Shown: positions 17,980 to 26,873, counted from the first letter of the stretch. The stretch: DNA of 64,000 bases from DATCYX01 sp963714425 (GCA_963714425.1 CAVQOI010000004.1:1-64000); one strand, 5' to 3'. A program made the numbers and translations. The notes: generated by a model from the sequence alone, not told the origin.

Positions 17980-18750
17980 ATGCGCATCGTCCGCTACCAA
18001 ACCAGGGAAAATCCCGCCCTGTGTGGCTGGATTCTGGAAGACCGTGTAGGCTCCATTGAGGGGGATATTTACGGTGAATTCCGCAGGCAAGAGCCAACCC
18101 TACCCCTGGATTCCGTCCGCCTGCTGCCTCCCATATCACCGGGAAAAATATTGTGTGTAGGACGCAACTACACCGCCCATGCCAGGGAGCATGACGCTGA
18201 AGTGCCGGATATTCCATTATTATTCTTGAAGCCAGCAACGACTCTCATCGGACCTGGAGATGAGATCGTCCTGCCGCCCCAATCGAACCAGGTGGAGCAC
18301 GAAGCTGAACTTGCAGTAATTGTTGGGAAACAAGGGCGTTGGATACAAGCCGAAAAGGCGCTCGATTATGTGTTGGGCTATACGATTGCCAACGACGTCA
18401 CCGCACGCGACCTGCAGCGGCGTGATGGACAGTGGACACGCTCTAAAGGATTCGATACATTCTGTCCACTCGGCCCATGGATAGAAACTGAATATGACGC
18501 CTCTGACAGAGTGATCACCTGCCATGTCAACGGAGAAATGCGTCAAATGGCGTCAACCCGCGATATGGTATTCACGGTGCGCCAGATCATCGCCTTTGCC
18601 TCCTCGATAATGACACTCGAGCCTGGTGACGCCCTGCTAACAGGTACACCTGCTGGAGTAGGACCACTTCAACCAGGTGACACGGTAATAGTAGCCATCG
18701 AAGGCCTGGGCGAACTGGAGAACCGTGTGGTTGCAGAGCCCGCTCGCTAA
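17980..18750 (+). CDS. Fumarylacetoacetate hydrolase (FAH) family protein
   Basis: A 256-residue FAHD-type protein. Family motifs are GKILCVGRNYTAHAREH near residue 55, FLKPATTLIGPGDEIVLPP near 85, the metal ligands of EHEAELAVIVG near 105 and Asp in YTIANDVTARDLQ near 135, with GDALLTGTPAGVG near 215. Such enzymes cleave or decarboxylate 2-oxo acids with a divalent metal (for example acylpyruvate hydrolase or oxaloacetate decarboxylase). The exact substrate cannot be told. It starts 3 bases after the regulator gene and its stop overlaps the next start (TAATG). Confidence 0.88.
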   Translation: MRIVRYQTRENPALCGWILEDRVGSIEGDIYGEFRRQEPTLPLDSVRLLPPISPGKILCVGRNYTAHAREHDAEVPDIPLLFLKPATTLIGPGDEIVLPPQSNQVEHEAELAVIVGKQGRWIQAEKALDYVLGYTIANDVTARDLQRRDGQWTRSKGFDTFCPLGPWIETEYDASDRVITCHVNGEMRQMASTRDMVFTVRQIIAFASSIMTLEPGDALLTGTPAGVGPLQPGDTVIVAIEGLGELENRVVAEPAR

Positions 18751-19784
18751 TGCCCGAAGGTTTTCAATCCCTCCCCAACCTTGATATCCACACCGCCGTA
18801 CAGACAACGCTCATCATCTTTGGTTTAATCATCGTTGTCTTCCTATGGCGTGGCTTCCTATCCATCCGCGCGGCGCGGCGTTTACCGTTCTTCCGTATGA
18901 GACGCGATCGCATGGTGCATGGCTGGCGCCTGGTCATCATTGCCTTGCTACTCATACCCATAGCATTTCTAATGAATAGCCGTGTTGAACCCCTCATCTA
19001 TCGTGTATTCCCTCCAAGCTCGACCCCAACACTGACCCCCACAACTACCTTGACGCCCACGATTAGCTTGACGCCCACGATTACCCTCAGCCCGACGATC
19101 ACACCCACGCCGCTTGTTTCAAACACGCCAACGATTACGCCAACCCCCGCCATTCCTTTCGCTGTTGAAGCCCTATTTGAGAGCACAGTCACGCCAAACC
19201 CTGAGGCAGTTTTCAGTCCATTGACCTTTACCGATGGTCTGGATGCTCTGTATCGCCCCCTGGAGGAGGGAACAGTCTTTCAAAACCCGATAGATCACAT
19301 GTTTGCAGTGTTCAGCTATAACAATATGATCCGCGGGTCACAATGGACGGCGCTGTGGTACCGGAACGGTGAGCTGGTGCATTACGAAACGATACCCTGG
19401 GATGGAGAGACTGGGGGTTTAGGTTATTCGGACTGGCAACCAGACCCATCAGAGTGGCTGCCAGGTGTTTATGAAATTAACATATTCGTTGGGATGACCT
19501 GGAAGAGATCTGGGACGTTCACTGTCGAAGGGGAGGCGCCAACACCGGTCCCCAGTAATACGCCTACCCGGACGCGCGTCCCGAGCAGTACACCGACATC
19601 GACGCGCACACCCCGCCCTACACGCACACCAACTCCTGTCACGCCCACGCGTACGCCTTTTGTTTACATTAGCCCCACACCAACCCTGACGCGCACCCCC
19701 TGGCCCACAGTCACGCGCACCCCTGTTACACCAAGTATTACCCCACAGCCCACTCGCACCCGCACCCCCACACCGTCTTCGTAG
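18750..19784 (+). CDS. Membrane-anchored Thr/Pro-rich surface protein
   Basis: The 344-residue protein has two N-terminal hydrophobic segments (about residues 17-37 and 55-74) and then an outside region. A first low-complexity Thr-Pro stretch (~88-130) precedes a compact domain of ~120 residues (FTDGLDALYRPLEEGTVFQN ... GVYEINIFVGMTWKRSGTF), which looks like an immunoglobulin-like or carbohydrate-binding beta sandwich. A second Thr-Pro-Arg tail follows to the end. The DNA of the first stretch has 18-base tandem units near 19045-19090. I do not recognise a named family. It is coupled to the FAH gene by overlap. Confidence 0.75.
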   Translation: MPEGFQSLPNLDIHTAVQTTLIIFGLIIVVFLWRGFLSIRAARRLPFFRMRRDRMVHGWRLVIIALLLIPIAFLMNSRVEPLIYRVFPPSSTPTLTPTTTLTPTISLTPTITLSPTITPTPLVSNTPTITPTPAIPFAVEALFESTVTPNPEAVFSPLTFTDGLDALYRPLEEGTVFQNPIDHMFAVFSYNNMIRGSQWTALWYRNGELVHYETIPWDGETGGLGYSDWQPDPSEWLPGVYEINIFVGMTWKRSGTFTVEGEAPTPVPSNTPTRTRVPSSTPTSTRTPRPTRTPTPVTPTRTPFVYISPTPTLTRTPWPTVTRTPVTPSITPQPTRTRTPTPSS

Positions 19785-19860
19785 ACAGCGTTAGACGAAA
19801 TGGTATCTCAATAATCAGGGTCATTGGGGGTGACTCCCGACAACCTTTTTGAGATGACTG

Positions 19861-20814
19861 CTAAAATATCTTTTCACGATCCATGCGCACGAGGGCACGC
19901 GCGATTTGTGCAGCGACGTTGGCATTATTCAATAATAAAGCCAGGTTAGCTTGCATGCTGGCACCCCCTGTAAGCGCGTTTAACTTACGTAACAGGAATG
20001 GGGTAACGTCCTGGCCATAGATTTTCTGCGCCTGCGCTTCTTTCAAGGCTACGCGCAGCGCTGCCTTTACCTGATCAGCAGGCAGCGAAAATTCTTCCGG
20101 CGGTGGGACAGTTACCAGTACTGAGCTGCGCATGCCAAGCGCCCAATGCATACGTGCCATGAAGGCTACTTCCTCGGGAGTATCGGCGCGTGTGCTCGTT
20201 TTCAACCCGCTCTTTGTTGTGTAAAACGCAGGGAAGTCGTTTGTTTGGTATCCGACGACAGGCACTCCCCATGTCTCCAGGTATTCCAGGGTGGCACGTA
20301 GATCCAGGATTGCCTTGGCTCCGGCACAAACCACGATCGTAGGTGTGCGGGCAAGCGCCGGAAGGTCTGCCGAGATATCGATTGCACCGCTCCGGCGAGG
20401 ATTGAGTTCATAATGCACGCCTCCGATTCCACCGGTGGCGAACACCCGAATTCCGGCCGTATGAGCTACGTAAAGCGTCCCTGCAACTGTTGTCCCCCCA
20501 CTTTTCAGTCCAGAGATAGCAGGTGCAAAATCTCGTACGCTGACCTTCATCAACTCACTACCTTGCGTTGCAAGGATGCTTAGCTGGGCAGAGGCTAAAC
20601 CGACCTGTATCCTACCTTCGATGACACCAATTGTTGCTGGAGTCACACCCTGTTCCCGCAGCTCATTTTCCAAGTCATCCGCCAGACGCAGGTTATCTGG
20701 ATAGGGCAAGCCGTGCGTGATCACCGCTGTTTCAAGGGCAACCACCGGTAAGCCTAGCTCCAGGGCGTGGGCAACTTCCTGAGAGAACTCAAAATAGCGA
20801 GGTACAGTGTTCAT
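19861..20814 (-). CDS. psuG: Pseudouridine-5'-phosphate glycosidase
   Basis: PsuG cleaves pseudouridine 5'-phosphate to uracil and ribose 5-phosphate. The 317-residue protein carries the N-terminal signature VVALETAVITHGLPYP with Glu28, and Lys167 in VVCAGAKAILDL; these match the catalytic Glu31 and Lys166 of the E. coli enzyme. Also clear are SGLKSGGTTVAGTLYVAH and ATGGIGGVHY. Its start overlaps the stop of the kinase gene psuK by 4 bases (ATGA). Confidence 0.95.
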   Translation of the reverse strand: MNTVPRYFEFSQEVAHALELGLPVVALETAVITHGLPYPDNLRLADDLENELREQGVTPATIGVIEGRIQVGLASAQLSILATQGSELMKVSVRDFAPAISGLKSGGTTVAGTLYVAHTAGIRVFATGGIGGVHYELNPRRSGAIDISADLPALARTPTIVVCAGAKAILDLRATLEYLETWGVPVVGYQTNDFPAFYTTKSGLKTSTRADTPEEVAFMARMHWALGMRSSVLVTVPPPEEFSLPADQVKAALRVALKEAQAQKIYGQDVTPFLLRKLNALTGGASMQANLALLLNNANVAAQIARALVRMDREKIF

Positions 20815-21761
20815 ATGAGCAGGTGGTCATACAGTCTTTCAAGTGAAAGATCGGGAACCACAGCACCCCTATTGCGCAAAGTCAGGTGTGCTGCTGAGAG
20901 TCCCAAACGGACGGCATCATCCAGATCAATCCCATTCAAAAGGGCAAAGATTACTGCTGCCGACAGGGCATCGCCAGCACCCGTCGGATCGAGGATGGTA
21001 GTCTTGATTGCAGGCAGATACCCGCTGGAATCAGATGTGGCATAGCACAAGCCTTGCTCTCCCATGGTGATAATGGCAATCTTCACTCCCTTCAACACCA
21101 TGAATTTTGCCCTCTCCAAGGCTTGCTTCCGGCTTGAACCGGGAGTTCCATCCTCGCAAATTATAGCGGCCTCTGCCATATTGGGGGTCATCAGAAAGAA
21201 ACGATTCAAATGGGGGATCAGGCGGGCTGCCAGGGTGACTGAGGTTGGATCAGCACATACTGGTAGTCGTGCTCTCCGAGCCAGTGACATCACTGTTCGC
21301 AACGTATCCTTTGGTAAGTTACCGTCGATGAAAAGCAAGGAGGCATCTTTGAACATCCCCTCGCATCCTCGGATCACGGTTGGCGTGAGGCTCCCCATAG
21401 CACGCATATCGTCCAATGCAAAACGAAGCTGCCCCTGCCCATCCACAACAGCCAGATAGGCACTCGTAGCTGCCTGGGGGATGCGGAGGACCGCTTCTGT
21501 GTTCACACCAGCAGCATTTAGCGAGTGAACAAGGCGTTCGCCGTCCTGATCATCGCCAACAACCGTGATCAGCCTCACAGATTGACCCAGACGGGCCAGA
21601 TTCTCAGCGACATTACGCGCCACGCCTCCGAAGGATGAGCGAATTTGGGCAGGTGTTGAGCTACCCTGGCGCAACTCTCCTCGCAAGCGCCCAACAATAT
21701 CGATACCTGCTCCCCCGATCACAAGCACATGCCCATCCGGATTTGGGAGTAATTCACTCAA
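20811..21761 (-). CDS. psuK: PfkB-family kinase, probable pseudouridine kinase
   Basis: The 316-residue ribokinase-fold protein begins with VLVIGGAGIDIVGRL and has FGGVARNVAENLARLG near residue 45 and the C-terminal signature DPTGAGDALSA, with the catalytic Asp, near residue 255. Its 4-base overlap with psuG makes pseudouridine the likely substrate: PsuK makes pseudouridine 5'-phosphate, which PsuG then splits. PfkB sequences alone do not define substrates, so the call rests on the neighbour. Confidence 0.9.
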   Translation of the reverse strand: MSELLPNPDGHVLVIGGAGIDIVGRLRGELRQGSSTPAQIRSSFGGVARNVAENLARLGQSVRLITVVGDDQDGERLVHSLNAAGVNTEAVLRIPQAATSAYLAVVDGQGQLRFALDDMRAMGSLTPTVIRGCEGMFKDASLLFIDGNLPKDTLRTVMSLARRARLPVCADPTSVTLAARLIPHLNRFFLMTPNMAEAAIICEDGTPGSSRKQALERAKFMVLKGVKIAIITMGEQGLCYATSDSSGYLPAIKTTILDPTGAGDALSAAVIFALLNGIDLDDAVRLGLSAAHLTLRNRGAVVPDLSLERLYDHLLI

Positions 21762-22062
21762 TGGGGCTGTCCTTCCTCAGGTCTTACAAGGTAGAGATTC
21801 CGCATCCCCGCCCTCACACATGTGAGGCTCCAATCAAGCCTGACTCGCATAAACTAATTCTAGTACATATTCAATAAAATAACCAACCGCTATGTTAGAA
21901 TGACAAAATCCTAACCTTTGCCAGCGAGAACGATGTCCTATTCCTGACAGGTTGGCTAATGCTTATAGCATGGCCCAGCCAACCTTAGTTGGCGTGCAAA
22001 AGTATCATTGGGCAAAGTGACTGATATTATTGTGAGCGAAACCTTGGAGCGAAGCGATCTGC
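21762..22062. other. Intergenic region with one hairpin
   Basis: No gene is seen. Exact 9-base arms (21949-21957 and 21977-21985) flank a 19-base loop. The region must hold promoters for psuK (leftward) and the PHP gene (rightward); no convincing -35/-10 pair was found. Confidence 0.4.
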
Positions 22063-22719
22063 ATGATGTTACGCTTAGAATTCCACTGCCACACCCACCA
22101 TTCCAGAGATAGTCTGGTCGATCCTGCCAGCCTGCTGGCCGCCTGTATGCGAAAAAACATCGATCGCGTGGTGGTCACCGATCACAATATCATATCTGGC
22201 GCGATGGAATGCCAGCAAATTGACCCCCAACGGGTAGTCGTCGGCGAGGAGATACTCACCCAAGGCGGCGAGCTCCTGGCGGCTTTCGTCAAAGAGAGAA
22301 TCCCGCCTGGATTAACGGCGTTGGAGACCATCGACATCCTGCGCCAGCAAGGCGCATTCATCAGCGTATCCCACCCATTTGACAGAATGCGGAAAGGGCA
22401 TTGGGAGCTGTCTGATCTGCTGGCAATCGCCCCGCTGGTAGACGCGATCGAAGTCTTTAACTCGCGATGTTTCGATCCATCTGCAAATAAGAGAGCACAT
22501 GAATTCGCCCGTGAGCACGGATTACTGGGCACAGTTGGATCTGACGCGCATACCACTTTCGAGCTCGGCCGCGCCCTGCTCGTTCTCCCCAACTTTCACG
22601 ACGCATCCAGCTTGAAAGAATCCCTAAAACAAGCGCAGTCAATAACTCGCATGTCCTCCCCATGGGTGCATTTTGCTTCGCGTTATGCATCCTGGGTCAA
22701 AAGCTGGCGGAATCGTTAA
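22063..22719 (+). CDS. PHP-domain metal-dependent phosphoesterase
   Basis: A 218-residue PHP protein. Metal-binding motifs are visible: EFHCHTHHS at the start (HxH), VVTDHN near residue 40, a Glu in VGEEIL near 62, SVSHPFDR near 105 and GSDAHT near 165. Related proteins hydrolyse phosphates such as histidinol phosphate or 3',5'-nucleotides; the small size fits stand-alone PHP hydrolases. Two ATG codons lie in tandem at 22063. It is followed by a strong terminator shared with the convergent gene. Confidence 0.87.
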   Translation: MMLRLEFHCHTHHSRDSLVDPASLLAACMRKNIDRVVVTDHNIISGAMECQQIDPQRVVVGEEILTQGGELLAAFVKERIPPGLTALETIDILRQQGAFISVSHPFDRMRKGHWELSDLLAIAPLVDAIEVFNSRCFDPSANKRAHEFAREHGLLGTVGSDAHTTFELGRALLVLPNFHDASSLKESLKQAQSITRMSSPWVHFASRYASWVKSWRNR

Positions 22720-22756
22720 TTTAGAGCAAATAAAGATGGTCTCTGGTTGGAGAATC

Positions 22757-22795
22757 AAATGCCTGGCGAGAACGATGATCCCGCCAGGCATTTTT
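22757..22795. terminator. Bidirectional intrinsic terminator
   Basis: Exact 12-base arms (22757-22768, 22782-22793) flank a 13-base loop and are followed by T residues on the plus strand; the minus strand has TTTGATT. It separates the convergent PHP and CADD-like genes. Confidence 0.85.
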
Positions 22796-22806
22796 CGGGC
22801 TTCTCG

Positions 22807-23421
22807 TTATTGGCTATGCGAAGCATAGATGCCGGTCAGCGCATCATACAGCGCCTGACTCATACGCATGCATGCATCCAGTGCCCTCTCCCGATCCGGC
22901 TGAGCCAGGCATTCGATCTGGTGCGCTAGCATGGCTGGCTCATCGTAGTCCATTTCGTGCAGTCGGAAATAATCGCCACTGGCTTCAGGCAGCTGTGAAT
23001 AATGCTCATTAATCCCAGTAAGCTTGGTCTGCGCCGTCAGGGGCTGCTGTGACTCGAAGGCGTACAGGGCGCCCAAAGCTGTGACATTGTCTGCGAACAT
23101 CTCACGGCTTAAAGCAACCAGGTCACCTACCTGGGGCACAACGGGCTGGCTGACGGATGTACCCAAAGAAGCAGCAAAGCTCGCTTCCCATACCTGGGTA
23201 TGATGCTCCTCAACCGCAGCGACAGCACCATTACCTACCGCACGCCAGCCGTCACTGATGGTGGCGATGAATGCCCCATACTCGCCAGCATAATCTCGAA
23301 GGGCAGCTAAGGGAAGTTCCCCATTGCTCCAGGCAACGTAGAATGGATGGTTAAGCAGGCTGTGCTTTTCAATGACACGGTCGAGATGGTGGATGAAGGT
23401 CTGATCTTCCTTCGATGTCAT
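22807..23421 (-). CDS. CADD-like iron-containing redox enzyme (haem-oxygenase fold)
   Basis: The 204-residue, mostly helical protein starts at ATG 23421, which has AAGGAGG four bases before it. It matches the TenA/PqqC/CADD fold: LLNHPFYVAWSNGEL, LRDYAGEYGAFI, then EEHHTQVWEAS with candidate Glu and His metal ligands, KLTGINEHYSQLP with Lys, and FRLHEMDYDEP with His and Asp. Chlamydia CADD uses such a set for a di-metal centre and supplies p-aminobenzoate from its own Tyr. No folate genes are near, so the role here is only suggested by family. Thiaminase-type TenA is an alternative, but the metal-ligand pattern speaks for CADD. Confidence 0.75.
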   Translation of the reverse strand: MTSKEDQTFIHHLDRVIEKHSLLNHPFYVAWSNGELPLAALRDYAGEYGAFIATISDGWRAVGNGAVAAVEEHHTQVWEASFAASLGTSVSQPVVPQVGDLVALSREMFADNVTALGALYAFESQQPLTAQTKLTGINEHYSQLPEASGDYFRLHEMDYDEPAMLAHQIECLAQPDRERALDACMRMSQALYDALTGIYASHSQ

Positions 23422-23529
23422 ACGTCCTCCTTGTGTAATTTGATGCATGGTAATATTTAGATAATTTTAGTCCAATTATCCAGTGGACGCAAGAGGTCAC
23501 ACGTTGAAGCAATTACATGACAATCAGCC

Positions 23530-23557
23530 TTGACCCATCTCCTTTTCTGCGTACAAT
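23530..23557 (+). promoter_or_regulatory. Promoter of tRNA-Leu
   Basis: TTGACC (23530-23535), a 16-base spacer and TACAAT (23552-23557) end 9 bases before the tRNA. Confidence 0.65.
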
Positions 23558-23566
23558 TAACCCCAC

Positions 23567-23649
23567 GGGGCGGTGGCGGAATGGCAGACGCCGTGGACTT
23601 AAAATCCACTGAGGGTAACCTCGTGTGGGTTCAACTCCCACCCGCCCCA
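23567..23649 (+). tRNA. tRNA-Leu (anticodon TAA)
   Basis: The 83-base cloverleaf has acceptor arms GGGGCGG/CCGCCCC, an anticodon stem GTGGA/TCCAC with loop CTTAAAA (anticodon TAA), a long variable arm (GAGGGTAACCTC), as expected for leucine, and T arm GTGGG-TTCAACT-CCCAC. The final CCA is not encoded. Confidence 0.95.
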
Positions 23650-23690
23650 CTGGGGTTAAGGGATTCCTCCTATTGAAACCAGCAATCATA

Positions 23691-23809
23691 ATAGTGCTAG
23701 AATAGCTCTCATGACACCTCGACTGGTCTTCATAGGCTCGCCGGATTTTGCCATGCCAACGCTGCGATACCTGCTACTGGGCTACCCTGTCGTGGGCGTC
23801 ATCACCTGA
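23691..23809 (+). pseudogene. Truncated duplicate of the fmt promoter and 5' end
   Basis: The first 27 bases (23691-23717) are identical to 25939-25965, which covers the -10 box, leader and first codons of fmt. The following ~96 coding bases agree at about four of five positions. The copy reads MTPRLVFIGSPDFAMPTLRY and stops at TGA 23807-23809, where fmt has a Gln codon. The rest of the gene is absent and similarity fades just past the stop. It is a relic of duplication of the fmt start; only 32 codons remain. Confidence 0.85.
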
Positions 23810-23955
23810 CCCAACCTCCGCAAGAACCTCGCGCATCAACCACCGGCCCAGGCCCCCTATGGCTGGGGGTGCATCGAAGAGGTCATGGTCGTCTTCTAAG
23901 GGCAATTCACAGCGGAGCGGGGCATGCAAGCCCATCCCGGATAGGAGGTCGTTAG

Positions 23956-25734
23956 ATGGACAAGAACAAGAGGGTCTTGCGGATACTCGCCATGGTAGGG
24001 GTGGCGTTCTTGATCCCCTCATGCAGCCTGCCAGTCTCACCAAGCATCGCCCCTGTGATAACGGAGACACCCACATCCACTGCACAGGTCATCACCGAAA
24101 CACCCTTCTTCACATTGACACCAACACCGGCCCCGACCCTGACCTCGACAGTGCCATCCCCAATAACGCCACCAGAACACTTGATTGGCGTGCGTGTGGT
24201 AGATGGCGCCGGCGAATTTTACCTGCGCTCCACTGGTGAGAGATTTATTCCCCGTGGCAACAATTACATCCGGCTTGGCTCTCAGCGCATCCCAGGTGGT
24301 GGGACGCAAGTTTTCCATTCGGTATTCGATCCGGGGACTTATGAGCCACTCCGAGTTGCCACAGATTTTGAACGTATGCACGCTGATGGCTATAATGTTG
24401 TACGAGTTTTCCTCAGCCAGAATACGATTGGGTCAGCTACGGGAGGGCTATCCCCAGAATATCTGGAAAATATCAGCGACCTGCTAAAACACGCGAAAGC
24501 GAACCAATTGCACGTCATGATCACGCTTGATTGGCTGCCGGGCGGCAAGTACGGCGATATCCTCAATAGAGATTGTTGTGAATTATTCAACTTCATGAAC
24601 ATCCACTTTCTTGCGCCAGCTGGACTGGAGGCGAACCAGTTATTCTTCCAGGACCTCATCCAAGAACTTACCGCCATCGGCGCGCCAACGGAGGCTATAT
24701 TTGCCTATGAATTGCGGAACGAGCTTTTCTTCGACACGAATTACCCTCCGCTCGCGCTAACGAGTGGAACGATCCAGGCAGCAAACGGTCAGATCTACGA
24801 TTTGTCTAATCCTGAAGAGAAAGTACGCCTCGTCGATGAAAATTTGGTTTATTGGATAGATAACATGCGCGCTGCTATCCTCGAATTCGATCCGACTGCG
24901 CTCGTTACGGTGGGCTTCTTTCACCCCCAAGAACCCAATCCAGCCAGGATTGGAGACCTCCGTTTAGTCTCCACCTTCCCAGCCATCTGGCAATCTCAGG
25001 CGGATTTTATCGATTTGCATCCGTATCCAGGAGCAGAACTTAACCTGAATCAATACGCGGAGAACTTCGGAATGGAGGGCATGGAGATAAAACCCATCAT
25101 CATGGGCGAATACGGAGCTAGCACCCAATCCTACCCTTCCCTGGATGCAGCTGCGAAGGCGTTGTTGGCGTGGCAAATAGAATCGTGTGAACTGGGATTC
25201 GATGGTTGGCTCCTATGGACATGGGACCTGAACGACGGTCAATTTTTTAAAGCCGTTGATGGGGATGGGGTAATTGAAAAGGTGCTGGCACCAGTCAATC
25301 GTCCAGATCCATGCCAATCAAAAACCTTTGATTTCTTGGAGAACAACATTGCTCTGGGAAAGAACGTACGTGTCTCCCGCTTTCTGCCACACGAGCGACC
25401 AGAAAACGCTGTAGATGGCAGCGATGCCTTATGGGGTGCAGGTGCAGACCCGCCTCAGTGGGTGGAGATAGATTTGGGGGAGCCTTCGACAATTCAGACT
25501 ATCCGCCTAAAAATCGCCCAATATCCCGAAGGCAATACCGTCCACCAGGTCTGGGCGGGTGGTCCAGACCACGAATTGACGTTAGTCCATGAGTTTTCAG
25601 GAGTTACACGAGATTCGGAAGTGCTGGCCTATATATCTGATCCACCCTTAATCGGAATTCAGTACGTCCGGGTGTTGACGATTGTGAGCCCTTCATGGGT
25701 AGCCTGGAAAGAAATCGAGGTCATAAGCAAATAG
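23956..25734 (+). CDS. Secreted glycoside-hydrolase-like lipoprotein with discoidin-like tail
   Basis: The 592-residue protein has a lipoprotein signal (FLIPSC near residue 23), a Thr-Pro linker (~35-70) and a TIM-barrel resembling GH5-type cellulases or mannanases: RFIPRGNNYIRLG, HADGYNVVRVFLSQNTIG, HVMITLDWLPGG, YELRNELFF with the acid/base Glu of an NE pair, and IMGEYGAST with a candidate nucleophile Glu. The last ~130 residues (ALGKNVRVSRFLPHERPENA onwards) resemble an F5/8 type C (discoidin) carbohydrate-binding module. It would act outside the cell on a polysaccharide. It lies between the partial and full copies of the fmt start, so it came in with, or after, that duplication. Confidence 0.8.
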   Translation: MDKNKRVLRILAMVGVAFLIPSCSLPVSPSIAPVITETPTSTAQVITETPFFTLTPTPAPTLTSTVPSPITPPEHLIGVRVVDGAGEFYLRSTGERFIPRGNNYIRLGSQRIPGGGTQVFHSVFDPGTYEPLRVATDFERMHADGYNVVRVFLSQNTIGSATGGLSPEYLENISDLLKHAKANQLHVMITLDWLPGGKYGDILNRDCCELFNFMNIHFLAPAGLEANQLFFQDLIQELTAIGAPTEAIFAYELRNELFFDTNYPPLALTSGTIQAANGQIYDLSNPEEKVRLVDENLVYWIDNMRAAILEFDPTALVTVGFFHPQEPNPARIGDLRLVSTFPAIWQSQADFIDLHPYPGAELNLNQYAENFGMEGMEIKPIIMGEYGASTQSYPSLDAAAKALLAWQIESCELGFDGWLLWTWDLNDGQFFKAVDGDGVIEKVLAPVNRPDPCQSKTFDFLENNIALGKNVRVSRFLPHERPENAVDGSDALWGAGADPPQWVEIDLGEPSTIQTIRLKIAQYPEGNTVHQVWAGGPDHELTLVHEFSGVTRDSEVLAYISDPPLIGIQYVRVLTIVSPSWVAWKEIEVISK

Positions 25735-25923
25735 ATTCGTCAAGCGTATTTGAATTAAATACGATGCAAAATGCATATTTTATTAAATTCAGGTGAAACG
25801 AGGAAATTCAATAAAATATTGGGGATGAGTACAATCAAACCTAATTATGTAGGTCCCAATCCTTGATTAACACCAAATAACAAACGGCGAAGTACCAATC
25901 GAGATACGATAATACGTGGTGAT

Positions 25924-25951
25924 TTGAACACCCCCAATATAGTGCTAGAAT
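25924..25951 (+). promoter_or_regulatory. fmt promoter, likely giving a leaderless transcript
   Basis: TTGAAC (25924-25929), a 16-base spacer and an extended -10 (TGC then TAGAAT, 25946-25951). Only 7 bases separate the -10 box from the fmt ATG at 25959, so the transcript would begin at or next to the start codon. No Shine-Dalgarno is present, in agreement. Confidence 0.6.
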
Positions 25952-25958
25952 AGCTCTC

Positions 25959-26873
25959 ATGACACTTCGACTGGTATTCATGGGCTCGCCGGATTTTTCC
26001 GTGCCATCGCTGCGCTTCCTGGCGCAACGCTACCCTGTAGTGGGGGTGATTACCCAACCCGACCGGCCCGCCGGTCGCGGCAAGCGTCTCTCCTCACCCG
26101 CTGTTAAAACCGCCGCACAGGAGCTGGGGCTGCCAGTCATCCAACCCGAGCGGCTGAAGCAACCAGACGCCATGGATCAGCTGCACACCTGGGCGCCTGA
26201 CTTGATCGTTGTGGCAGCCTTTGGGCAGATCTTGCGCCCTGCCGTGCTGGAGCTACCCAAATACGGGTGTGTGAACGTGCATGCCTCGCTTCTGCCCCGC
26301 TGGCGGGGTGCGGCGCCTATCCAGGCAGCCATCCTTTCCGGAGACTTGTACACAGGCGTGACGATTATGCTCATGGACCCAGGGGTGGATACCGGTCCAA
26401 TCTTAAGCCAGCAGAAAACGGAGATTTCCCCCCAGGATACCGCAGGTGATCTCACGGAGCGTCTAGCAGATATGGGTGCTCAGCTGCTGATTGAGACACT
26501 GCCCGCATACGTGGGTGGTGAGATTAAACCTGTACCTCAGGATGTGTCCCAAGCTACGTATGCCCCCATGCTCAAAAAGGAGCAGGGTCTCCTGGACTTC
26601 ACGCGTCCTGCAGAAGAGCTGAGGCGGCGTGTGCGCGCCTTGAATCCCTGGCCGGGCGCATTCTTCCACTTTCAAGGACAGCCCCTAAAAGTGCACCAGG
26701 CGCGCGCGATTGAAACCGTGCATGCCAAAGACGGAGAGCTGCTTATTTACGAAGGCATGCCAGCGGTCGGAACAGGAGGCGGCCTGCTGGTGCTCGTCGA
26801 AGTCCAGCCGGCAGGAAAGAAACCAATGCCCGGTGGGGATTTTCTGCGCGGGGTGAAAGGCTGGCGAGCTTGA
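25959..26873 (+). CDS. fmt: Methionyl-tRNA formyltransferase
   Basis: Fmt formylates initiator Met-tRNA with 10-formyltetrahydrofolate. The 304-residue protein has the N-terminal FMGSPDFSVPSL, the catalytic region CVNVHASLLPRWRGAAPIQ (Asn and His) with Asp in MDPGVDTGPIL, and the C-terminal OB-like domain with RVRALNPWPGAFF. Length fits the family. The promoter abuts the ATG. The downstream ketopantoate reductase begins in the stop codon region, so the two share a transcript. No def gene is beside it, although that is common elsewhere. Confidence 0.95.
   Translation: MTLRLVFMGSPDFSVPSLRFLAQRYPVVGVITQPDRPAGRGKRLSSPAVKTAAQELGLPVIQPERLKQPDAMDQLHTWAPDLIVVAAFGQILRPAVLELPKYGCVNVHASLLPRWRGAAPIQAAILSGDLYTGVTIMLMDPGVDTGPILSQQKTEISPQDTAGDLTERLADMGAQLLIETLPAYVGGEIKPVPQDVSQATYAPMLKKEQGLLDFTRPAEELRRRVRALNPWPGAFFHFQGQPLKVHQARAIETVHAKDGELLIYEGMPAVGTGGGLLVLVEVQPAGKKPMPGGDFLRGVKGWRA

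Noticed and set aside
19020..19160. Short tandem repeats that could be read as a CRISPR-like or minisatellite array
   Set aside because: The 18-base units are codons for Thr-Pro repeats within an intact gene; there are no unique spacers.
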